Origin: Pagrus major
Taxonomy: Eukaryota; Chordata; Actinopteri; Spariformes; Sparidae
Reading direction: 5' to 3'
DNA: 64,000 bases
Assembly (NCBI RefSeq): GCF_040436345.1
Contig: NC_133223.1
Coordinates: 13,979,113-14,043,112 of the forward strand
The position numbers and the translations under genes are program-made. This document shows, in pieces, positions 23,801-51,639 of the stretch. Each line of letters begins with the position of its first letter. Position 1 is the first letter of the stretch. Below the pieces are notes generated by a model. It was not told the DNA's origin, searched no databases, and saw only the letters and a list, made by a program, of their open reading frames with translations.

Positions 23801-25383
23801 TCTCACGAAACAGAAACACAACAAGTGCAGAACTTGAGTACATGTACTTAGTTACTTCCAGCATGTCCCTGCAGTTAAACATTTCTCTCCTCTGTTGGTC
23901 ATGCAGGTACGTTTTTCACTGAGCCGGTCACCTGCTTCTTCCTGGACGGGATCCTGATTCTTTATTGCATCGTTGCCACTGCATTGTACTTCAGAGAAAA
24001 GGTGTGTTTAGATGACTAACTAACAATAGCTGCTTGATAGCTGTATTCGAGACATATAACAGGTAAAAAGGTAACACTTTACAAAAAGGTATACACAAAT
24101 GTGAGTAGTTACTGAGGAGTAAGGACTGAATCAGGAAATATGGTAGTGCGTAACTATTCAGTATTATGTCTCACTTTAGTTGAAGGTGTATAAATATAGT
24201 AACTACTGATTAAGTAATAAGTATTTAACGATTCTACGTGGTAACTACTCAGTATGATGTCTCACTTTACTTGAGTCAGTCAGTCAGTCAGTATGTTGAT
24301 TCACAGACATTTATGAACTAATCATTATTTAATGATTCATTAATGTAGTATCTCCCAGTCTGTTCTCCATTAACTCATCATTATCTACTATATAGCCCTT
24401 TAATCACAGTTATTCAGCAATTGCTCATTAACTATTCATTAACTATCAATTACTTCCTGATTCATTCCTTATCTTGTAACATGATGGCAATTTGCTATTA
24501 TTGATTAATTATTTAAACAACTATGAAGATTCAGTCCGAACTGGAATCAGAATCTATTTTAATTGGATACATTTGCAAGCATATATATAATGTGTCTTGG
24601 CATAAAAAATATGGAAGAATAAGAAGAAAACAGAGTCAAAGTAAGGCAGTAATAAACAATAAGATGCAGCATTAATTTATCAAATGTTTCTTTCTTCTCT
24701 CTCTCTGTAGTTTTCCTTCACCCAGCCTGTTGGAGTGTCTGTAAGTCACATGATCTCCCCAGTGTGTTTACATTTCACATTGACTGCTACATTTATCATT
24801 TCTTACTATTGATTTATATATGGTATCAATATATGTTGATATATAAAGTTTAGTCCACTTTCCGTTCCTTTGTCTCACAGGTTAACCAGCAAACTAATGG
24901 AGGCATTTACCAGGTGAGGAGAACCGACCATGTGTTGTTCAACTCTGCTGCTCTGCTGTGAGCTTTTATGTTTATAATGTCATTTTCTCCTCACCAGGAG
25001 CTCAAGAGACCAAATGACACCGATCCTTACCAGGTGCTTGAGCCATCAAAGAGAAAGGTAAGTCACCCTTTTTGTTGACGGACACTTTTAAAGGTCACAT
25101 TCTCGCCTGTTCTGGCACCTTAACTGTCAGTCATCATGTTGTGTTTTATCTCTAGAAAAAAGCTGGCAAGAAGAAGAAATCACCGAAGGTAAGATGGTTT
25201 ACTCACTCACATGGTCTCTTACAGTCATAAATAAACTTTCTATTATTGTGGATCAAATTCAAAGTGATCATGAGGTGACCTTTCCTCTCCCTCTTACAGC
25301 CGAGCCCAGCTGAGGAGAGGGATAGAGAACCCTACGAAACTCTGAGCCCCAGGCCCACCGCTCCACCTCTGTCTCCACGCTGA
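17810..25383 (+). CDS. cd247l: CD247 (CD3-zeta)-like signalling adaptor with one ITAM, 7 exons
   Basis: Exons 17810-17873, 23907-24001, 24711-24740, 24881-24913, 24998-25057, 25156-25188 and 25300-25383 join in frame to 132 residues (human CD247 has about 164). The order is: signal peptide (1 to about 20), an ectodomain of about ten residues, then a transmembrane segment containing C31 and D35 in CFFLDGILILY. These match the disulfide Cys and membrane Asp with which zeta-family dimers pair with receptor chains. The tail has one full ITAM (Y73-Q-E-L, eight residues, Y85-Q-V-L), a basic cluster at 92-105 with 10 Lys/Arg of 14, and a lone half motif Y117-E-T-L120 before a Pro-rich end. CD247 normally carries three ITAMs. 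Position beside pou2f1 argues for the CD247 lineage rather than FCER1G, although one ITAM also resembles FCER1G. It should couple immune receptors to Syk/ZAP-70 kinases. The suffix 'l' is my inference of a fish paralogue. Confidence 0.85.
19543..19916. mobile_element. TTAA-flanked MITE with TTAAAGGTGCAATATGTAAG-type ends
   Basis: The left end TTAAAGGTGCAATATGTAAG and right end CTTACATATTACCTTTAA are inverted matches, each bordered by TTAA. It lies in intron 1 of the CD247-like gene and has no ORF. A left-end relative occurs at 60988. Confidence 0.65.
19925..20110. mobile_element. Degraded relative of the 8112-8492 MITE
   Basis: It shares 'gggaaatatgcttat', 'atatgaagctac', 'gagcataaatactggaaac' and 'aaacagttagcctggct' with the element at 8112-8492 and its common consensus. 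The ends are lost. Confidence 0.5.
20558..20630. mobile_element. Right-end fragment of the TTAAAGGTGCACT-type MITE
   Basis: 'tcctcaaaacgacatagtgcccctttaa' is the inverted terminal sequence of the family seen complete at 22034-22354. It ends at TTAA 20625-20628. Confidence 0.45.
22034..22354. mobile_element. MITE with GGTGCACTTTGT / ACATAGTGCTACAC inverted ends
   Basis: It begins TTAAAGGTGCACTTTGTTGT and ends with 'tctcaaaactacatagtgc', an inverted match. Internal blocks ('aatcagaagagaaa', 'aacaaacaaactg', 'aggacaacac', 'gcagaccctgccacc') recur at 42612-42800. Confidence 0.6.
22535..22720 (+). mobile_element. tRNA-derived SINE
   Basis: The head has an A-box-like stretch ('ctcaactggtggagcagg') and a B-box ('gtgttcgaatccagc'). 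It is followed by the non-tRNA body common in percomorph SINEs: 'ggccctttactgcgtgtc', 'ctctctctccctcatttcct', 'tgtcctatctgataaagac', then an A-rich end. It does not fold as a functional tRNA. Confidence 0.75.
23330..23772 (+). mobile_element. L2-type LINE 3' end in the CD247-like intron 1
   Basis: Translation gives HITPVLASPHWLPVTF near 23390-23440, the conserved C-terminal block of L2/CR1-type ORF2, with later stops and frameshifts. It ends with the 3' signature 'tgtacagcacttgttg...ctctataaataaata', so it is a truncated, inactive copy. Confidence 0.75.
24066..24540. repeat. Probable dispersed repeat ('ggtaacactttacaa' type)
   Basis: It opens with 'aaggtaacactttacaaaaaggta', a frequent fish interspersed repeat head. 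It continues with internally repetitive blocks around 'gtaactact...cagtatgatgtctcacttta' (two copies near 24150 and 24240). No ORF is present. Confidence 0.4.
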
Positions 25384-25436
25384 TGTCCTCCATCCTGTCC
25401 TCTCCTCCTCCGTGTCGCTGATTAGATCTGAAACGA

Positions 25437-25460
25437 ATTAATAATAAATAAATAAATAAT
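25437..25460 (+). terminator. Candidate polyadenylation signals of the CD247-like gene
   Basis: Overlapping AATAAATAAATAAATAA lies about 55-75 bp after the stop codon, close enough to serve as the 3' end signal. Confidence 0.5.
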
Positions 25461-25483
25461 TTATCAAAAGATTTATCAGCAGC

Positions 25484-25665
25484 TATTTCAATAATCAACT
25501 GCTTCTCAAAAAGGAGAATTTTCTGCTTTTCTTTTATATGTCTTTTATATATATGGGTTTGGGACTGTTGGTTGTACAAAAACACTGATTTCTTACATCT
25601 TATAAACCAAATGATGAAGAAAATGACAATTATTGGATAATCATAATAAAAATTATTGCTAACTC
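25484..25665. repeat. Copy of the 'ATTAATCGA...TTGCAGCC' fish repeat family
   Basis: It shares 'actgttggtt', 'cttataaaccaaatga' and 'gaaaatgacaat' with a second unit at 25801-26000 and with copies at 61010-61360 and 63622-63870. It is a non-coding interspersed repeat, here as tandem degenerate units. Confidence 0.45.
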
Positions 25666-26640
25666 AAATGTAAGCTCTTTATTTCGGCTTCATATCATCC
25701 ACATAGAAGCAACATGAGGCTGTAATTAAGCACAGCATTTGCTAACGTGCTAATGCTAACAATGCCAATGCAGCCAGAAATGTCAAACACTTGTTGATTC
25801 CAGCTTCTTAAATGTAAGGATTTTCTGCTTTACTTTTTCATTGATGATAGTAAATGAATCTTTGGGTTATGGACTGTTGGTTCTGTAATTTCTCAGCGTT
25901 TCCACTATATTGTGATGAGCCTTTTTTCAGTTTTCTTATATTTTATAAACCAAATGATAAAGAAAATGACAAATTAATGTATATTAAGAAAAACAATTAA
26001 CTCTCAGATAGACATTAAACTTTTCATTTTTGCATTTAAGCTACATATCCGCCACATAAAAAAGTCAAGCCATACGTGAGACTGTAATTAAGAACGACAC
26101 TTGCTAACGTGCTAATGCTAACAATGACAATGCTTGTCAGATATGTATGTTACGTATATAGTTTTCTTGGTCAATTTGCAATGTTAAAGAAATCTAGCCA
26201 TGTTAGTGACATGAGACTCCAAGGCATAGCAGTTGCTAATGTGCTAACCCTAATTATGACAATGTGAGCATGCTGACGTGTAGCAGGAACATTTAAAATT
26301 TCCACGTTTTTTTGCAATTTGCACTTAACTACGCCAACCAATCATTTGTCAACAATTTTGATAATTTGTCATTTCAAAAAAAGTCACATATTTGTCTATT
26401 CCAACTTCTTAAATATGATTTGCTGCTTCACTTCATTATGTGGATACCAATAAAAGACAAGCACATATCAAAACACTTGGAAAATGGTTTAATGATGTTT
26501 ACAACAAAAGAGAACTGTACATTAACAGTAAAAGATTATCTTTATATGTGTATAAAAACAAAACAAACAAAAATACAGCAGACAAATGCATCAAAATCTA
26601 CTATGTATCCTGATTCACATACTTAAAACTCCTACACAAT
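25666..26640. repeat. Degenerate tandem repeats between the CD247-like gene and pou2f1
   Basis: The block 'ttgctaacgtgctaatgctaacaatg.caatg' occurs near 25739, 26100 and, weaker, 26232. The preceding 'ctgcttcactt / ttctgctttactt' blocks recur as well. This looks like a degenerate duplicated repeat. No coding exon is seen. Confidence 0.4.
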
Positions 26641-29077
26641 CTTTCAGTTCTACGCCGCCGTGACTGGAGGCAGTTTGTTTGTTGTTTTTTTTTAATGTTT
26701 TTTTAATGTTTTTTCTTGTAGTCAGATCGGAGCAGTGTCCCCCCAGTGTTGTTGTCCATGATGGAACCAGGACTCTTTACAGCAAGAGTCCTGGGAAGAC
26801 AATTCAATATCAGACTGCAGTATAAGAAAAAGGGTAAATAAAATCTAGGACACATTCCTTTAGATGAGCCCAAGCTTCCAACGTGAGTAGTAGTAAATGT
26901 TTTACAGAATGCATTTCTTGAGTTACACAGACATTATATGTACATGGTTGGCGTTTCCTTATTTTTTTTTCCTCTCATTTTTCTTGCTTGTTGAAAGCCA
27001 TGGTCACTTGGGCTGTGAACTGATAATCACACACATGACACACCCAAAAAACATACAAAAATACTATATCTTTAACCTACCAAGAGTAAGACAGTTCTGC
27101 AATTAGTTCCATGCTGTGACAGAAAAAAGAGATTACAACAAACAAACGAGAAACAGACGCTTTTCACGCAAGTTTTTTTCTCAGAAATATACCAAAATAT
27201 ACATCTAAGCTTTGGAATTACTGAGGCTAGGACTAAAGCCAGTGCTGGGTTTGTCTCTTAATACACATGCTGCAGGGTTGAAGGGAGAGAAAAAAGACAC
27301 AGGACAGAGAGATATCTTTGGTATCTGCATTTGTCAAAAGTTAAATATTTGGATTTTTGCTTTGGGATAGCGCTTGCGAGGTCCTACAACCTCACTCGGA
27401 GTAAAGCATTAAACAAAGTGTCACTGAAGCCCGTCGGCCAGGAGGTCTGAGCCGGAGGGACACAGTCCATGCAGAGTGACGGACCATGATGCATAGTGTC
27501 ACAGCTGATCAGAGTCTGTAGTGAAGAGACGATGTCAAAGGACAGAGCAGAGGAGGAGGAAGAAGGTGGAGGAGGAGGGGACACAGCAGTGAGTTTTAGC
27601 GACCGCAGGGTGTGTATTCCTGGAGACAACAGGGTTAATGTCCTGGGACTATACAGTGTAGAGATGAGGAAGAGACGGACATACTGTGAGAGGCAGAAAC
27701 AGCATTTTCACCACAGTCCTTGAGAGAGAAAGAGTGGAGGAGGAGGAGGAGGAGTAGAGGGAAGGGGGGGGGCATCCTAGCAACAGCTCAAGACAGACAA
27801 ACATACAGAGTCCTGAGCATGTACAGTGTGCACAGGATTAACCCTCAGTGTGTATTAACAAACATCACCCAGCTACCACCAGATTGGTTCATGTGTGTCT
27901 GCCAGAGAGAAGCCCGCTCAGCCCCTGGTTCGACCCTACCCTCCAATCCCCGCCCACAGGCACTGAAACCGCAGCACCAACGCGACGCCGGAGCATTTCC
28001 GGGCGGATACACATTCGCATGCAATAAAACAGCAAACTGTCTACAAGGTGAACGGAGGGCTCTGGTGAGAGCGTGCAGCCGGGATTTGATGCTGAGCAGT
28101 GAGGCGGGGACGGGCGAGAGGCGGTGTCGTTCACATACAATCAAGTTTAAAGTCTTTGGTTAATGTTGGTACCACAGGAGAGCGAGAGCGGGCTGCGACA
28201 GCACACCGTCACGAGGGAAGACGCGTAACATACCTGCACCTGGTCAGGGTGAAAATAACAAAATAATACAAAAACAGGATTGTCAAAACTTAAAGAAGGG
28301 GTGCTCAAAAGTAACTTTAAGGAATATATTAAAATAAACTTGAACAAATAATTTCCATCCAATGCTGAAATACATCAGTGTGCAGCATAAAAACACCAAA
28401 TTGTGAAAGAAACACAGCAGACATTCATGAGTACTGGTATGTAATCTGTCTCCCCCTTGTGGTGGCATATTACACAACCCTTCACGAAGCACAGGTATGA
28501 ACGGGCTTCTCCACTGACACAAGTTTGAGTATTTTCATACATTTTTTTGATTTTTTTAAAATATTTTTATTTCTTAAGTAGATTAAAGCAGGTTTCACTC
28601 AGTCTTGAGTTAGAAATGAGGTATACAACAGCTCCTTTTGCCTTACTGGTGCGCCACACTTTCTTTGTCAACGTTAAAAACCAGCAAACCAGTGTGGTGG
28701 GCCGACATACTACAACTTGACGCATGGCTGCTCCACATCTCGAAATCTCACGATCCATCGTGAAAATAAACCATTAAAGCCAAGCCAGTAGTCATAAAGA
28801 TCATCAGTTGACAGTTTAGAAGATCATTTGTAGAGATGAAAAAGTCACACAATGACCACAAACTGTAGTTTTACCTTTATGAATCACAAACTGGTTTGCT
28901 TAAAAGCTTTAGTAAATCAGTAGAGACCCCCCCTCCCCTCTGGACTTAAACAAAAATAAGTACTCTCATGTCTCACCATGTTTTCAAAAATCACTCTCAA
29001 ACATCTGCTGGAAGATGGAAAAAAATGCACCATAATGGTATGCAGACTGCCCTCCCTATTCTCTTTTTAAACCCACA

Positions 29078-29080
<3 letters not shown>

Positions 29081-29118
<38 letters not shown>
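29081..29118. repeat. Compound (CT)n(CA)n microsatellite
   Basis: CT dinucleotides run directly into CA dinucleotides, about 38 bp in all. Confidence 0.9.
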
Positions 29119-29639
29119 CCACCTGCTGGAATTATTAGTAAAGCTTTTCTCACAGGTATCCTCGACCTGTCTGAGTCACACCTAACAGACATAGGTAGCA
29201 ACCAAACCACGCTCCAAAATGCCCAAAGTACACTGTATTGTTTCAGTGAAAACAATGCACCAGGTGAGCTCAAGCTCTCATTCTTTCTCACACATGCACA
29301 CACACACATACATAACAATGCTACAATGCTCATGTCTTCTACATAACAATAAGGCATAAATGATAATGTTAATTTTCTTTGTCAAACTAAGAAAGCCAGT
29401 GATCGTGCCCTCTCACACTATACAAAACAATTAAAGGCATAAAGTAATATTACAAAAAATAATCAAATGATTGTTAAAGACAGCACAACAAATCAAGTCC
29501 ACAACGACTCATACAACACAGAACCAAAAAAAAAAAAAAAAAATCTATTAAAAGATTAAGATCAGATGCTTCAGAGTGAGGAGCGCCTGAACGAGCCCCT
29601 CCTGTTGAGGAGACCTCGCAGATACACGAAACACAGACA

Positions 29640-29640
29640 G

Positions 29641-29669
<29 letters not shown>
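29640..29669. repeat. (AC)n microsatellite
   Basis: About 14 AC units, uninterrupted. Confidence 0.9.
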
Positions 29670-29671
<2 letters not shown>

Positions 29672-32600
29672 TCAGCAGCTCACGCTGCACCGAGGCATGC
29701 TCTCAGGTTTCATCTCTCATTTTTTGGTCTTGACGGTTTTCAAAAAAAAAAAAATTGCTAGTTTGCAATAATAAAAAAGGAAGATTTAGGGGAGATTTTT
29801 TTTCTTTTGAGTAAGCATGATAAACACTACATTCAGTCTTGATAACATACTGGTTCAAATATAAAATATGAATATCTTACAAGTGTTTATATATATATTT
29901 ATATGTATAGAATTAAGAAAAGATCGTTTCTCTAATTCTTAAGTCTTTCCTCAGATAAATATTTCAGTAACATCCTATGGTGCCGATGGCAACTGGTTCC
30001 TCTTGCTAGCACATGTTCGACTCTTTAGTAACTACGTACAGCACTGGAATAGGACTGAGTCCTGTAGGCCCGCTGTGGCCTTAAAGACAGGGAAACCAGC
30101 AACATGAGTAGCCAGACACCTGCCTAGCTGCAAGAGAAAGGCTTTTACTTTGGCAAGAAGGATCTCAAAATAACATTTAAACCTGGAAATACCCCATAAA
30201 TAGTAGTACTAGAAAATAGCAGTAGTAGGTTGTCCTTTAATGTATGGTTTTTACGTATGGTTCATCAGTATAAACTTTGAATGGCGAGCCAGACAGTACT
30301 TATACATTCTACACCGTTCTATACACTGAAATGTCTAAAGGTGAACTTTGTGTTTAAGTGCTGCTGAGGTATATTCAGTCAAAATAATTAACAACAGAAA
30401 AAAGTACACTAGAGGAGAATGTGGACAAATCTCACTGCTTAGTCTCAGTGAGTCCACTCATTTTGTTATTTGGAAGTAGCAGAACAATGCTACTCTTATG
30501 TGGGGTTTAGCTGAATGTGTAGCACATAACAGTACTTAGATAATTGGGCAGGTTTGAACAATAGTCCACATACAGATTTAGGGAGCAGCACATTGTTTCC
30601 TAACATGCTGGTTCAAAATGGCGGCGCTGAGAGGAGGTGTAGAATGTTATCTGATGATCACAACTATGCATTTACATAGGTGAGCCCTCCAGGCGAGAGG
30701 GTCGAAACCACAAAACCTGATTTTCTACAGGATGTAGTCATAAAGCTATAGCAAAGCATGCAGGCCTCTTAACAGCTCAACTCCAGCAGGAGTTTCAGCA
30801 GCAGGTTGTTAAAGCTAAGTTTCTGTGATCCTTTATCCAGCAGCACCGAATCGGGAATATTATTAGGTACTGACCAAGGTGTCAGAAGAAGAGGAAAATA
30901 ATTTGTCAGCAGTGTGGAGACGAGAGATCTTGTGAACGGCAACTTGTGTGCTCGGACAGGCACAGCAACTACTGAGGAAAACCACTTTGGTTCAAGCTGT
31001 TGTTTTATGGCTGAATATTAGTACAAAACCAAAAAACAGAACCTTTCCTCTATGGGTCAGAAAAGTCCAAAACTGCTACCAAAACGGCCAAAACAGATGA
31101 AAACAAGCCATCAAATGCCTCAAAGAAAACCAAGATCAAGCGTTGGGGGCAAGGCCCCAGTGATTAAAGAAAATAATTCTTAAAGAGTAAAAGGAAACTA
31201 CTTTCTCATGCCCCAACCCGCCAATCCCTCTGTTTTTGGTTAGTTGTGCTGCCAATCAAAAAGTTGAGCTATGAGACACTTGGTCAAATTAAAAACAAAG
31301 GTCATCTTTGGAAAATGATCATCAAAATATTGCATTTCTATATTCTGTTGACAATGAAGAGAGATTCTGTACTCATAAATATATTGACTAGACTAAGCTA
31401 CACCGACTACAAACAGCAATTATTTTAACAAATATTTTTGGTATATCTTAAAGTACGCAAGCCAGTCACATGACTGCAGACAAAAAAAAAAAAAAAAGAC
31501 AGAATTTAATTCCTCCCAAAACAGGCAGACTGCAGCTCATCAATCCAGTTTTTTGGTACAGATACTGTGCACAAGTAGATACGACGGTACTACCATTAAA
31601 AAAGAAAACAGAAAACACAATACATTAACCCCATCGAGCCAATGCCACCATACATTTCGTACGATGGCCACGCCCCCTGACCAGTCCTCCCCAAAGACAG
31701 ACCAGTCAGCCGCAGAGCCTCGTGGATCATGCAGTTACTGAACTCTCAGCATCTGCCTGAGCTGTAGACAACACATGCAGACTTCTAATTCCTACCTCCA
31801 AACATAATATACAGTTTCCAATGGAGCTCCATCCAAAAGAAATCACCCTCAATCGGACACGGGACTGCAAGTCTGCAGCTCTTTTTAAAGCTCTCAATGT
31901 AATGTTTTCTATCAGTGTCTATAATCCGCACCCAGACCGTCATTTTACAAGCGCCCGGCGGCTACATCACCACCACAGCGAAATGTAAAAGTCAGTGTTT
32001 CCAGAAAGAGAGACTCAGAGGGACACACCTGGTCCCTCTGACCCTTAAAGCAATGATAACCTTTATATCGGCCACTTATTACTTGTTTTTAAAGCCTTAT
32101 AACCACGATTAAAAATTGATAGTTAAATCTTAACTTAATATTAGACTTACAAAGTTCTGAAAATGTCAAAAAATATAGACAGCAAAGATAAAAGAAAAAA
32201 AGTCTCTACAATATAACTTTGATATGATTTACGTCAAAGGCCTGTCAAAAAAAAAATCAAAAGATAATTAAAGATGGGGTGACACACAAAACCCCATTAG
32301 TGATGATGAGTATTGTGAAATTAGTAGTAAATCAGTTTAGTTTGAATGTTAAAAGAGCAAAATCCTAAAGTTTTTGGTTAGAAGTATTTCAGACAAAGTT
32401 CTGACCTGGAAATAGGAGGATATATATATATATATGTACAAAATATGAACAGCTTGATGGTGCCAAGGATATTTTTCTTCCTGGACACTTTTCAAGGTTC
32501 ATGAGGAGCGGCAGGCCAACAACAGTGTCCATCTGGCTACTGTTTGTGGAAAAAAACCCATCCAAGAATCATAAAGGAAAAGACAGGAAAAAAACTAAAA

Positions 32601-32813
32601 AACAAAAAGTCAACCCCAACCTCATTCGAGGCTGTTTTCTTTTTGGTGGCAGCAAAAGGATTAAATAATGATAGATACAATGGAAAGAATGTGGGGTGGT
32701 TAGTGAAGCGCAGAGCCTATATCAAACAACCTCCCTATTCCCTACGTGGTGTGATAGGAGTAGTGCACGACATAAGAAATAGGCCGTTAATTCAGGATGC
32801 AGCCCGACTGGCT

Positions 32814-48048
<15,235 letters not shown>

Positions 48049-50089
48049 TTTGAATATTTAACCCGAAATCCCAGCCCTGAGCCTGCCTGTGCTACACACA
48101 CACACACACACATACGTGCTACACACACCCCCCCACACACACGAGCACACACACGCGCATACTCACAGGACCTTAGCCAAGTGTGTGCGGGCTGTTGTTA
48201 TCTGTGTCTTATTTACATACTTAAATAACCATCTAGCTTTGCTTACAGTGTGAATTTGGAGGGAAAAGGAGCAGGGCGGATCCGAAATGTGTCCACCCAA
48301 GCTACAGGTACACTTTATTCTTAGTCAACAACACTAATATAACCCTACCAGACACTTAGTGAAGCTGCTCATTGGCCCCTGATACGATGGCCTGCGGTGT
48401 TATTTTAATGACTCACTTTTTAGAGTCTGTTGTCAGATATTAAAAAGTCAAACCTATTTATATAAAAAGGACACATTTGCCAATAAAACTGTATTTCTGT
48501 CACGCAGCAATGAGACACCCTCAATACTTGGAGAGACTGAAAATGTGACGGTTCATAAATAGCTTCATCTTTATCTATGACTAAGACCCAAACTTTTAGA
48601 CAGGAAGAGGACATTAGTGTTGTATCCAAAAAAAAAGCAGTATTACTCATGATGCAAAAAAACTGTCTGGAGTTTTATTTGGGGTAGAAATCTGGCCACA
48701 GCAAACATTTGCTGCGATGTATATGTTAGATACATTTTATAGAAAGATTGAAGCTGCATTACAATGATGGCATTACAGTGTGTTGTTGTGTCTTCTTTCT
48801 AGTCATATTTTCACCAATGTAGCCTGATAAAAGTTGTGGTTTTCGTTTCTTTTATGTTGTTTTGCTGGACTTTGTCATCTCTAGTACTTTTACTGTATTT
48901 ATTCATGACTTTGTTATTACTGAGGGGGGGGGATGCTGGTTCATACTCACCTGGGCTGCAGGATATGATAAACAAAAATCATATTGCGTTTATTTTGACA
49001 GATATTAGGACTTCGATTTGATTTGCAGTTAGTGAGAATGATCATTTTAGCATCACAATTTTCATTTTCCCTGAAAATAACTATTGAAATCATGAAGATG
49101 TGACATTTGTTGGGCTCCTTACCAAACAAATGTTTTCTTACACCTGGAGAACAAGGGCATCTCTGCAACACTACAGCACTTCATATAATGCTGTTTTGAC
49201 ACACATTTTACCTTTATTAAAAAAATAGCAGCTTCTGCAATTTGAGTATGGCACTTGACCATATCGCAGTTTTGATATTATTTTAATTTATTGTGCAGCC
49301 CTACCAGAAAACCCTCCATAAAAAAACAGAGAGAGACATATTATCAGGCGTTTTGGTGACCTTGCCATGACCACAGAAAGGAAATTTCACTTCTCTAATA
49401 TCGAGGGATGTGAAGTGGAGACACATTTCTTTTTATCCCAACCACTTCCTGAATTTTGACCATTGATATCCTTTTAATATACCAGATAACCTATTAGATT
49501 ACATCACCTTGCTTAATTCACTCATCCACTGTGCAGATTAATTAAGCAGTCAAAGATGTACATTTTTTTAAAGGACTATATCAGTGGTTTTGCATGTTTT
49601 AGCCCTTTTATTGAAAATCTGAAATACTACATTCTACAACTAAGATTAGAAATAATTATAAAATATATTTTACAAATGAGAAATTATTATAATACGATTG
49701 ATGCTGAGCGAGAGCAGCATGCAAGATCTTCTTTTTTCAAGACTGAAGTGACACTTTCCAATGCACCTGCATCTGAGGTAGTTGGATGTGTGAATATCTT
49801 CTTTGACAAACTGAGAGATTTAAAAAAGTAGACCTTTAGTGAATATTTTTTTATTAGGTCAACAACAAACCCTCAAGATCAGCATGACTTCCTAAGTTTT
49901 CCACACATTTGTTATGACACTGTAATGACTCATTCATATGATTATGTTACACTGTGCAATCATTTATTAACTGTTTATACACCAGTTGTGGATGTTTCAT
50001 AAGAGAGATTATAATTGTTGACAAATACAGTAACAAAATTTAAAAAAATGTAATAAATAAAGAAATATGTTCTAACATCTGCTCAAAAC

Positions 50090-50133
50090 GGAACTGTAGT
50101 GTGATATTATGTATAATATCACACTACAGTTCC
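50090..50133. repeat. Perfect 21-bp inverted repeat with a 2-nt spacer
   Basis: GGAACTGTAGTGTGATATTAT at 50090-50110 (21 nt, so its last base is given by position) is followed by GT and then its exact reverse complement at 50113-50133. The flanks show no longer homology. It could extrude as a cruciform; the loop is too short for a microRNA precursor. Confidence 0.95.
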
Positions 50134-51639
50134 ACCAACTACCACCATGCAATGATAACATAACAGACAAAATAATTGTAGGCTCCATCCCTATATGGTT
50201 AAATTAACAACTCCAGTCCAATTTTCACGACACATTACTTGGTTTTAGTGATTGGATTGATTGCAAATTACACCACTAATGTGCTATCAACTGAAGCAGG
50301 TCCTTCATTGCTACCTAATGATGCGGCCCCATGTAAAATTGTAGTTTTAATACTGCTACCTGCATACTTATAAATACAAAAGTCATAATCAATAAATGAC
50401 CAAAAAACACCTAAAAACTTGCAGTCTCTGAGTATTTAATGAAGTCGCCATGTCTAGTCTGACATTGGTCACTTTACTTGATGAGATGTTGGAGACAACA
50501 GGGAATCTACATTCACAATGCACAGAAGGCAGTGACAGAGGGGTTAATAGGCGCTCAGCAGTTTCCCTCTGGGCCCCTCAACAGGTTAATCTGACCATGC
50601 ACAGCTTGGGAAAGTCTGCTAATTATTTTTTATATAATACAGAGTTGCTTGGGAAGTGAGAGGCTCCTAGAACAATAAGGAAAACTGTAAAACTTAAATT
50701 AGCCATACCAGTGAACTGTTGCCTTTGGACTGGTTGTAATAGTGGCACTCATATTTATCCACAGCAAATAACAGTAATAAGTGGTGAAACATAACATTTA
50801 CTGAAGTACTATACTTACTTTTGATGTACTTGTACTCTACTTAAATATTTTCCTTTAATGCCACCCTTTTAGTTCTACTCAAATCACAGGGAAATATTGT
50901 ACTTTTTAATTCATGACAGTTAAGAGTTATTTAACAGCTACTGTTACTACTGAAATTAAAATTTGGGAGGTAAAATTATCAATATTTGATTTGATAAAAA
51001 GAATCCAAGACTAGAGAACAGTTTTTGGAAAAAAAACATAATAGAAATTTATATAGCAGAACTTAATTTTTTCTTCTTCTTTCCAAACCCATTAATCATC
51101 TTATGCACCCTTAGATTGATCTTTTGACCCTTTGTCCCATTAGTCGGGAACCATTGGGCTAAAATACTACACAACAAGTACTCAAACTCAAGCAGCTAGC
51201 GCAGTGAAATGCTATTTATTTTTATATCCATCATCTTATAATGTCATGTATAATTTATTAGTCACAAGGGGACATTATTCCAGGGCCAGAAATGGAAGAT
51301 AAAATTCATAATTATGGTTTATCAGTGTATATCACCTGAATTAAGAATGGTTGTGTTTTCATTACCTTAGAATGAGCCTTTTGTATCTACAGAGTGAGGG
51401 GGTCTTTTTCCCCTGTCCAGATGTTGCTCTGCATTTCTACAGTAGCCCATAATGCACAAACCAAGTGGCATTTTTCATGTTTAAGGGGCCACCATAGGAG
51501 GGAGTGAGGTGTGTTCAGTTGGTTGCAATCTGCAACATCACCGCTAGATACCACTGAATCCTACAAACTGGACCTTTGAGTGAGATGTTGAACACAGGAC
51601 TTTAATTTGGAATTCAGCATTTTATGACAACACCCACCC

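Larger units (their letters stand above)
26641..32813 (-). other. Gene-free stretch downstream of pou2f1, probably including its long 3' UTR
   Basis: No coding exon fits here. The stretch follows the pou2f1 stop codon on the minus strand. Mammalian POU2F1 mRNAs have very long 3' UTRs, so part of it is likely transcribed. Simple repeats include CT/CA tracts (29081-29118) and (CA)n (29640-29669). A GC-rich patch at 27540-28120 holds overlapping open frames on both strands, which I take as compositional. Minus-strand AATAAA hexamers occur, for example near 28567, but I cannot choose the 3' end. Confidence 0.4.

Noticed and set aside
27720-28163. 147-codon open frame (and a minus-strand frame opposite it)
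   Set aside because: Overlapping frames on both strands in a GC-rich patch with a purine-rich start; no domain, and the position fits pou2f1 3' UTR.
50090-50133. A microRNA precursor
   Set aside because: The hairpin loop is only 2 nt and the stem is perfect and short, unlike a Drosha/Dicer substrate.
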